Source of the DNA: an uncultured Eubacteriales bacterium
GTDB lineage: Bacteria > Bacillota > Clostridia > Christensenellales > Aristaeellaceae
Reading direction: 5' to 3'
DNA: 14,521 nucleotides
Assembly: GCA_900553905.1 (NCBI GenBank)
Contig: USFL01000012.1
Span: 1-14,521, forward strand
Part shown: positions 1 to 5,174 of the stretch, piece by piece
Layout: the number at the start of each line of letters is the position of its first letter
Position numbering within the stretch: position 1 is the first letter of the stretch
The notes under the pieces: generated by a model
Told to the model about the DNA's origin: nothing
Database searches by the model: none
What the model saw: the letters and a program-made list of their open reading frames with translations, nothing else
Made by a program: the position numbers and the translations under genes

Positions 1-973
1 CCACAAAGGTCACGGCCAGATCGGGGCGCGCGTTCACCAGCGTGCCTTCAAACAGCCGGCTCATGTCAAACTGCCCATTGCCGCGGGAAATCTCATGAAA
101 ATGCTGATGAAGCGGGACGTCGAAAAGGCTCATGCCGAAATCGACCTCCTGAAGGTAGCCCAGCAGCACGTTTATGTCCCGATGCCAGTATTCGCCCACA
201 GCGAAGAGCTCTCGGCCCGCATAGGCGCGCATATCCGCCAGCCACGCCTTGTAGAACGAGGCGCTGATGTGCTTGACCGCGTCCAGTCGGAAGCCGTCCA
301 GCTCCGTGGTGTCGATGTACCAATGGCCCCAGCGGCTTAGCTCCTCACGCACGGCGGGGCTGTCGGTATCCACATCCGCGCCCATGAGGTAATCATAGTT
401 GCCCCGCTCCTTGTCCACATCCTGTTGCCAGGTCTTTCCGTCGATGCGGTACAGGCCCGGTCGGCGCGTGGCCTCGTTCCAGTCCACGCCGCTGAAGCAC
501 TCGTGCGTCCAGATGAAGTCGCTGTATTTCCCGGCACGGCCCGGAAAGGTGAAGCGCGTGAAGATGACGGCGGGGATTTCGGGCGTGTCGGTCTGGGAGC
601 GGTCGTCGGGGTTGTCGCAATGCACGGTCACCGCCTCGGACTCATCTGCGCCCATGCGGTGGTTGAGCACGATGTCGGGCAGCACCTGCAGGTCCGCCAG
701 GTGCAGCATGCGGATGGCCGCCAGGTATTCGGCGCGCGTTCCGTACTTGGTGCGCACCGTGCCCTTCTGGTCAAACTCGCCCAGGTCGTAGGTATCGTAA
801 ACGCCGTATCCCACGTCGTTGACGCCGCCGTTGCCCTTATAGGCGGGCGGCAGCCACAGGGCGGTAAAACCCATGCGCCGCAGCTGTAGCGCATCTCTTG
901 CAGCCTTGCGCCACAGCCCGCAGTCATTGGGAAGCTCCCATTCAAAATATTGCAGCATCACGCCATTCAGCAT
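1..973 (-). CDS. Alpha-amylase, GH13 (bacterial liquefying type), 3' end cut by window edge
   Basis: This enzyme hydrolyses internal alpha-1,4 bonds of starch or glycogen-like glucans. The first 324 residues are present. They can be aligned almost without gaps to liquefying Bacillus amylases: NGVMLQYFEW at 3-12, PPAYKG at 42-47, a VRTKYGT stretch at 73-79, GNYDYLMGAD at 191-200, the nucleophile in GFRLDAVKH (Asp231) and the acid/base in GEYW (Glu261). The last visible residues, AVTFV, lead into the family's FVDNHD motif, so the third catalytic Asp lies just outside the window. There is no signal peptide: the protein starts directly with the barrel's first strand, so I infer an intracellular enzyme acting on imported or stored glucans. 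The start is set by AAGGAGGTG just upstream (about 977-986). It has its own promoter at 1020-1048. The family call is firm; the cytoplasmic location is inferred. Confidence 0.93.
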   Translation of the reverse strand, partial: MLNGVMLQYFEWELPNDCGLWRKAARDALQLRRMGFTALWLPPAYKGNGGVNDVGYGVYDTYDLGEFDQKGTVRTKYGTRAEYLAAIRMLHLADLQVLPDIVLNHRMGADESEAVTVHCDNPDDRSQTDTPEIPAVIFTRFTFPGRAGKYSDFIWTHECFSGVDWNEATRRPGLYRIDGKTWQQDVDKERGNYDYLMGADVDTDSPAVREELSRWGHWYIDTTELDGFRLDAVKHISASFYKAWLADMRAYAGRELFAVGEYWHRDINVLLGYLQEVDFGMSLFDVPLHQHFHEISRGNGQFDMSRLFEGTLVNARPDLAVTFV

Positions 974-1019
974 GAGATTCACCTCCTTGAAAGGGGGATA
1001 AAAAAAGTCCCCCGTCTCC

Positions 1020-1048
1020 ATTATATGCAACGGCTGCATAATGGGCAA
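1020..1048 (-). promoter_or_regulatory. Sigma-A promoter of the amylase gene with an operator-like palindrome in the spacer
   Basis: Read on the minus strand, TTGCCC (1048-1043) and TATAAT (1025-1020) are 17 bp apart. The spacer and -10 box overlap a near-perfect 17-bp palindrome at 1024-1040, TATGCAACGGCTGCATA, with arms TATGCA/TGCATA. Its size and position resemble a LacI-family operator, but no such regulator is encoded in the window. Confidence 0.72.
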
Positions 1049-1181
1049 GCGGCAGGCGCAGCGTCCCACGCGCGAAGCGCGCGGCGAAACCCCAGAAAAC
1101 CAGCGCTTTTGGACTTCGGATGCGGCCGGGGCGCAAAGGGTCATTTTTTACAAACGGGCCACACTGCCGCAATAAACGCTT
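1049..1181. other. GC-rich spacer between divergent promoters, no gene seen
   Basis: This is the centre of the 305-bp gap between the amylase and the next plus-strand gene. It contains a small inverted repeat, CGCGC (1069-1073) and GCGCG (1079-1083). An open frame crosses it on the minus strand, but that frame has no ribosome binding site, overlaps the amylase promoter and does not resemble a known protein. Confidence 0.4.
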
Positions 1182-1210
1182 TACAATTTATTTCCATTGT
1201 GATATATATG
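1182..1210 (+). promoter_or_regulatory. Sigma-A promoter of the DUF6273-like gene
   Basis: TTTACA (1182-1187) and TATATA (1205-1210) are 17 bp apart in an AT-rich stretch, about 70 bp before the start codon. The surrounding AT content contrasts with the GC-rich DNA to its left. Confidence 0.65.
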
Positions 1211-1278
1211 TCAGAAAAGCGGTATCCATGTGCCGCCGATCATTCGCCATAACGGGCGAAGAAAGAAGGAGAGACAAA

Positions 1279-1956
1279 ATGAAGCGGATTTTTGCGACTT
1301 TGCTGGCGCTGTGCCTTTGTGTAGCGGGCGCCGCCATGGCGGAAGAGGGCGCAGGGAAATGGGCCGCGGGCGATACGGTGGTCTTTGGCAGCTATGAGCA
1401 GGACAATGACCTGACCAACGGCAAGGAGCCGCTGGAGTGGATCGTGCTCAAGACCGAGGAGGGCCGCGCGATGCTCATCACGCGATACCTGATCGACGCG
1501 CGCGCCTATCACAAGGCGTTTGTAAACATGACATGGAGCGAATGCACGCTGCGCCAGTGGCTCAACGACACCTTTCTGACGGAAGCGTTTTCCCAGGATG
1601 AGCAGGCACGCATCCAGGAGGTGCTGGTGGTCAACGACGATAACCCGCATTACAGCACGCGGGGCGGCGAGGACACCATGGACCGGGTATTCCTGCTCAG
1701 CGAGGCGGAAGTGCTCGAGTTTTTCCCTGAGCAGGAGCAGCGCACCTGCCAGGCGACCGAATACGCCAAGGCGCAGGGCGCGTATGTGGATGAAAACAAC
1801 GGCAATTCGTGGTGGTGGCTGCGCTCGCCGGGCGTGCGGCCCGTGGACGCATGCGGCGTGCGCGCGGACGGGCGCATCAGCGGATACGGCAGCCGGGATG
1901 TGAACCGCCCCAGCGGTTCGCTCCGCCCGGTGATCTGGGTGACCATGGGGGAATAA
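1279..1956 (+). CDS. Secreted DUF6273-like protein of unknown function
   Basis: This is a 225-residue exported protein of unknown function. A type I signal peptide covers residues 1-21 (KR, a hydrophobic core, then AMA before EE) and there is no lipobox cysteine. The mature part begins with a strand-rich segment (GDTVVFGSYEQD at 31-42, PLEWIVLK at 51-58). A helix-rich middle follows, with WSECTLRQWLND at 86-97. The C-terminal core contains NSWWWLRSPG (176-185) and ends RPVIWV (216-221). The W-LRSPG and RPvlW motifs are what I recognise from DUF6273 proteins, which I associate with the formylglycine-generating-enzyme/C-type lectin-like fold; that fold assignment is inference. The start at 1279 is supported by GAAGGAGAG about 8 nt upstream. 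An in-frame extension back to 1120 would run through the promoter and is rejected. The gene appears to be transcribed alone and is followed by a strong hairpin. Confidence 0.8.
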   Translation: MKRIFATLLALCLCVAGAAMAEEGAGKWAAGDTVVFGSYEQDNDLTNGKEPLEWIVLKTEEGRAMLITRYLIDARAYHKAFVNMTWSECTLRQWLNDTFLTEAFSQDEQARIQEVLVVNDDNPHYSTRGGEDTMDRVFLLSEAEVLEFFPEQEQRTCQATEYAKAQGAYVDENNGNSWWWLRSPGVRPVDACGVRADGRISGYGSRDVNRPSGSLRPVIWVTMGE

Positions 1957-1972
1957 GGGCTGGATGAAAGGG

Positions 1973-2037
1973 CCGCGGCGGAAACCCGGCTGGCTGTGTG
2001 CCAGCTCAGGCTTTCCGCCGCGGTCTGTTTTTATTTT
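1973..2037 (+). terminator. Long-stem terminator between convergent genes
   Basis: The 12-nt arms at 1973-1984 (CCGCGGCGGAAA) and 2012-2023 (TTTCCGCCGCGG) are perfectly complementary. They enclose a second hairpin, GCTGGC/GCCAGC, and are followed by a T-rich tract (2024-2037). The T-tract supports termination of the plus-strand gene. The minus-strand gene on the other side ends inside the tract, so the hairpin may serve both. Confidence 0.85.
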
Positions 2038-3110
2038 CCGGCCGGTTCCGGCGTCGATGTCGGTGTCGGCTCCGGGGTGGGGGCGGGCAGGTAAGCATAA
2101 TCGCGCCAGCCGTCACCCTGTGCTACGGGGCCGTCCTGGCCCTCGCTGTCCGCATCAATGCGCGCCCAGACCGCCTCGGCGGCCTCGCCCGTCACCAGGC
2201 GGGGCTGGAAATCATTGACCTCCGGATCACCGGACACGTTCGCCGCGTACACGCGCAGCTGCTGCCCAAGATAGGTGCCGTCATCATCAAAGGTGAGGGT
2301 CAGGCGCAGGGCGCAGCTTTCCAGCGCACGCACCTTCACGTTGCCTCCGAAACAGAAGTTGCCCATGCTGTAGAAGATGTAGCGGCCGTTGTAGACCTCC
2401 AGCCCCTGCACCACATGCGGATGGCTGCCCGCGATGAAATCCGCCCCCATGTCGATGAGCTTGTGGGCCAGCTCGGTCTGGGCATTGGTGTGCTGGGAGG
2501 AATACTCCGTGCCGGTGTGCTGGGCAAAGATGACGGCGTTCACCCCCTCCTCCTCGCGCAGGACGCGAATTTGTTCGGTCAGCTGCTCCCGCAGGGTATA
2601 GAAATGCACGCGCTGCATGCCGAAAAAGGCGATCTTGATGCCGTCCTTTTCATAGATGTAGGGCGTCAACTCGTCAAAGACGTGCACGCCCGCGCCGGTG
2701 AGCGCCTCCACGGTGCTGGTTTTGCCCTGATTGCCGTAGTCCAGCGTGTGATTGTTGTCCAGGTTGGCGGCCTCGATGCTGGACAAGGGCAGGATGCGCG
2801 CAAAGTTCGTCGGGCCGCGGAAGCAGTAGGTTTTGTTGACGGCGTTGCGGGCGTCATCCTTGAGCACGCCTTCGAAGTTGATAACGGTCAGGTCATCTTC
2901 GGCAAAGAAGTCGCGCATCTTTTCAAAGAAGTAGGTATAACCCTTTTCCCGGGCATAGTCGTGGAAGGACCCTTCGCGGTTGATCAGCCAATCCTCGCCG
3001 CCCAGCGTGCAGTCTCCCACAAAGGTGATGGTGACGGTTTTTTCGGCCAACGCCGCGCCCGTCATGGCAAGCAGGACCAGGCACAGCGCCGCTGCAAGCG
3101 CTTTACGCAT
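2031..3110 (-). CDS. CapA-family protein (PGA_cap / metallophosphatase-like), secreted
   Basis: This is a 359-residue CapA-type protein of the calcineurin-like phosphoesterase superfamily. The family is named for poly-gamma-glutamate capsule export, but most members are uncharacterised. A signal peptide covers residues 1-22 (ALA before EK). Family motifs appear in order: VGDCTLGG at 31-38, NFEG at 78-81, NNHTLDYG at 119-126, AQHTGTEY at 196-203, GSHPHVVQG at 228-236 and YSMGNFCFGG at 247-256. The C-terminus is a low-complexity Pro/Thr/Glu tail (after about residue 335), typical of a surface spacer. The start is fixed by AAAGGAGG (3117-3124). Its first codons overlap the end of the preceding Lgt-like gene by 8 bp, so the two are probably translationally coupled. 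With no capB/capC genes nearby, a role in surface polymer metabolism is plausible but not shown. Confidence 0.9.
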   Translation of the reverse strand: MRKALAAALCLVLLAMTGAALAEKTVTITFVGDCTLGGEDWLINREGSFHDYAREKGYTYFFEKMRDFFAEDDLTVINFEGVLKDDARNAVNKTYCFRGPTNFARILPLSSIEAANLDNNHTLDYGNQGKTSTVEALTGAGVHVFDELTPYIYEKDGIKIAFFGMQRVHFYTLREQLTEQIRVLREEEGVNAVIFAQHTGTEYSSQHTNAQTELAHKLIDMGADFIAGSHPHVVQGLEVYNGRYIFYSMGNFCFGGNVKVRALESCALRLTLTFDDDGTYLGQQLRVYAANVSGDPEVNDFQPRLVTGEAAEAVWARIDADSEGQDGPVAQGDGWRDYAYLPAPTPEPTPTSTPEPAGK

Positions 3111-4050
3111 GCGCAGCCTCCTTTCCCCGGGCGCGCCGCCGCAGCGTCAGCAGGCCCGCGCCCATGGCGGCCAGCACGGCGGCCATGACGGCATAGAGAA
3201 TGCGGTTGTCAACAGGAGACTTGTCAAAGGCAAATTCCAGCGCTACCAACGCGCCGATGCCCGCGGCCAGCCCCAACACACTCCCCGCGGCGGCTGCGCG
3301 CGAAGGCCTTGCGCGCAAAAGCCATAGGGCCGTCACCGCCGCCAGCATCACCGCGCACCACAGCTGGTTGACGCGCACGAAGCCGAAGCGCAGAAAACCG
3401 TCGCGGCGCAGGCTTTCCCAGAAAACCTGCGTGAGGGCAAAGAGCAGCATGCCCGTGAGCGCCGCGTCCTGCGGGCGGCGCAGGCAGCGCCATGTGACCG
3501 CGCAGACGGCAAGGGCCGTCAGCCCCTCCCACACAAAGACGGGAAAGCGCAGGTCTCCGTAGACGTCGGGAACGGCAAAGGGGAAGAACTGCCAGAAGGG
3601 GTTATCCACATAATCGCCGATCCCCTCGGTGGTCAGGCATTCGGCAAAGCGGCCCAGCGCCGCCGCTAGCAGCAGGGCGGGCATGGCTGCGCCCAGCGTG
3701 GACAGGCAACCCCGGCGGGTGATGCGCCCCAACAGCGCCGCGGCGGCCAGCACCCCCACAAACGCGCCGGCCATGGAGTAGCCGCCCAGATCGAAGTGGT
3801 AAAGGAAAGAGGGGCCGAAATCCACCGCGATGAAGCTGGCTTTGACCGCGCAGTAGCCCAGGCGCGCGCCGACAAAGCCCAGCGGCAGCGCCCACAGCGA
3901 GAAGCGCAGACCCTCCGCCGCCGCGCCAAATGCCTTGCGGAAGCTGGCCATCGATAGCAGCGCGGCGAGCAGCAGCCCAACGGCGAGCGCCGCGCCGTAG
4001 GGATAGCAGGAAAGTCCCAGAAGGGAAAACAGAGGCGTGGGTTCTCTCAT
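3103..4050 (-). CDS. Lgt-like membrane protein (divergent prolipoprotein diacylglyceryl transferase family)
   Basis: This 315-residue polytopic membrane protein follows the Lgt pattern. Lgt transfers diacylglycerol from phosphatidylglycerol to the lipobox cysteine of prelipoproteins. Matches include GARLGYC at 61-67 (Lgt A-R-x-x-Y region), GGYSMAGAFVG at 89-99 (GGLxxxGGxxG region), GRFAECLTTEG at 133-143 (signature), FVWEGL at 172-177 (QLYEal region) and FWESLRRDGF...NQLW at 210-231. In the signature GRxGNFxNxE, Arg and Glu are kept, but the two Asn positions are Glu137 and Thr140. It may therefore be a paralogue with altered or no transferase activity. It starts 3 bp after the stop of the preceding gene, with AGGAG lying in that gene's last codons, and overlaps capA by 8 bp. 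It is certainly a membrane protein and is very probably Lgt-like; function is uncertain. Confidence 0.75.
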   Translation of the reverse strand: MREPTPLFSLLGLSCYPYGAALAVGLLLAALLSMASFRKAFGAAAEGLRFSLWALPLGFVGARLGYCAVKASFIAVDFGPSFLYHFDLGGYSMAGAFVGVLAAAALLGRITRRGCLSTLGAAMPALLLAAALGRFAECLTTEGIGDYVDNPFWQFFPFAVPDVYGDLRFPVFVWEGLTALAVCAVTWRCLRRPQDAALTGMLLFALTQVFWESLRRDGFLRFGFVRVNQLWCAVMLAAVTALWLLRARPSRAAAAGSVLGLAAGIGALVALEFAFDKSPVDNRILYAVMAAVLAAMGAGLLTLRRRARGKEAAHA

Positions 4051-4053
4051 GGC

Positions 4054-4944
4054 TTACTCCTGATTCACAAGCGTGGCAAAGTAGAGGATGTCGCAGATGG
4101 AGCGGACCTTGTGGGTGCTCAGGGCGTTGATCTTTTCATTGTTGAGCACCATGGTGGAGGAGCTGCCGCCATCCAGGTTATAGGCGCTTTGCACATCCAG
4201 CGTGCCCATGAACTCCGCCATCTGCGGGATGGTCAGCCCCACGGAACCGGGGTTTTCCGGACCCTCCGTGGCCACGCACACGTAGGACAGCGGGCCGGAC
4301 TGGGCCACGACCATGCGCTGCGCGGGCTTGTCGTAGGCCACATCGTCCAAAAAGCCGCCTTCCACTACCTTGCCGTCCACCACCAGGGCAGGGCCGAAGC
4401 TGAAGGAGTTGATCACCGTTCCCTCAAACGCCGCCAGCTTTTCGGAAGTGGCATCCTCAACGATGTGAAAATCGCCCTGATCGTCGATGAGCAAAATGTC
4501 GCTGCCAGGGGCGGGATTGTCGCGGTAGAGCGTACCCTGCCGGACCACGTAGCCGTTGCTGGAGAAGTTGAAGTAGTCGCCGTTGACGGCGAATACCGCC
4601 TGCACCCGCTTTGCCAGCCGGGCGCCGGGCGTCTGGGTATCGCTGCCGTAGCGCCCCGCCATGGCCGTGCGGATCTGCGAGGGGTCGGAGATGGTGACAC
4701 GGGCGATGAGGATCGTGGTATCGTAGGCGCGCGTTTCCTCCACCGTCACGGTGATGGTGTCGTCTCGGTAGCTAAGGCCGTCATAGCCGTTTTCCAGGGG
4801 CAGGCCGCCCATTTCCGCCTCCAGGCTCAAGGCGGGGTACGTATCCTCGGCCAGCGCGCCATCCACCAGCGCGCCCGACGGTACCGCAAACATCAGCGCC
4901 GCCAGCAGGGCCAAAAGAATCAGGGCCCGAACGACGTTTTTCAT
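4054..4944 (-). CDS. Phosphodiester glycosidase (NAGPA-domain) family protein, exported
   Basis: This is a 296-residue protein with an N-terminal hydrophobic segment (residues 6-21) and a likely signal peptidase site near ALA/ED at 30-34. The body carries NAGPA-family landmarks: VNGDYFNF at 120-127, FGPALVVDGK at 183-192, AQRMVVAQ at 208-215 and YNLDGGSSSTM at 255-265. In bacteria this domain is associated with cleaving phosphodiester-linked sugars in envelope polymers. The substrate here is unknown. I chose the ATG at 4944 because GGAGGT (4961-4956) precedes it and a signal peptide follows directly. The open frame continues upstream to 5142, but that stretch contains the promoter. This is the first gene of a three-gene operon with the Lgt-like gene (3-bp gap) and capA. 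Confidence 0.9.
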   Translation of the reverse strand: MKNVVRALILLALLAALMFAVPSGALVDGALAEDTYPALSLEAEMGGLPLENGYDGLSYRDDTITVTVEETRAYDTTILIARVTISDPSQIRTAMAGRYGSDTQTPGARLAKRVQAVFAVNGDYFNFSSNGYVVRQGTLYRDNPAPGSDILLIDDQGDFHIVEDATSEKLAAFEGTVINSFSFGPALVVDGKVVEGGFLDDVAYDKPAQRMVVAQSGPLSYVCVATEGPENPGSVGLTIPQMAEFMGTLDVQSAYNLDGGSSSTMVLNNEKINALSTHKVRSICDILYFATLVNQE

Positions 4945-5008
4945 GGTAGCCAAGCACCTCCATCCATGCCCCGAAGGGCAAAAAACACCATTTTTTGAAA
5001 CGTAGTAT

Positions 5009-5037
5009 ATCATAGCGGATAGACGGGACCTTGTCAA
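5009..5037 (-). promoter_or_regulatory. Strong sigma-A promoter of the NAGPA-Lgt-like-CapA operon
   Basis: On the minus strand, TTGACA (5037-5032) and TATGAT (5014-5009) are exactly 17 bp apart, about 65 bp before the start codon. It diverges from the promoter at 5093-5121. Confidence 0.85.
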
Positions 5038-5054
5038 CGAGCGCGCAGAGCGGC

Positions 5055-5077
5055 TTTTGATCAAAAATGTTACGTAA
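5055..5077. promoter_or_regulatory. Two adjacent palindromes between divergent promoters
   Basis: TTTTGATCAAAA (5055-5066) is a perfect 12-bp palindrome and TTACGTAA (5070-5077) a perfect 8-bp one. Both lie in the short interval between the two -35 boxes and are candidate binding sites for a shared regulator. No regulator is assigned. Confidence 0.4.
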
Positions 5078-5092
5078 ATATGAAGGATGTGC

Positions 5093-5121
5093 TTGACAGA
5101 TTTAACAATCTGACCTACAAT
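5093..5121 (+). promoter_or_regulatory. Strong sigma-A promoter of the cell-wall protein gene with an inverted repeat in its spacer
   Basis: TTGACA (5093-5098) and TACAAT (5116-5121) are 17 bp apart. A perfect inverted repeat, CAGATT (5097-5102) and AATCTG (5107-5112), starts in the -35 box and fills most of the spacer, which suggests a repressor operator. Confidence 0.82.
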
Positions 5122-5174
5122 AAACGCTGGGACACAACGCACTTAAGCCATTTCAATCTGTGGAGGGCATGCAG

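Noticed and set aside
1800..1945. Diversity-generating retroelement target region
   Set aside because: The fold hint is suggestive, but there is no reverse transcriptase, accessory gene or template repeat in the window, so it is kept only as a low-weight speculation.
1998..3188. A 396-codon plus-strand open frame
   Set aside because: It is antisense to the CapA gene, which has a clear signal peptide, motifs and ribosome binding site. The plus frame starts inside a terminator hairpin.
4945..5142. Extension of the NAGPA-type protein upstream to 5142
   Set aside because: This would translate the operon's own -35/-10 promoter, and the signal peptide would no longer be N-terminal.
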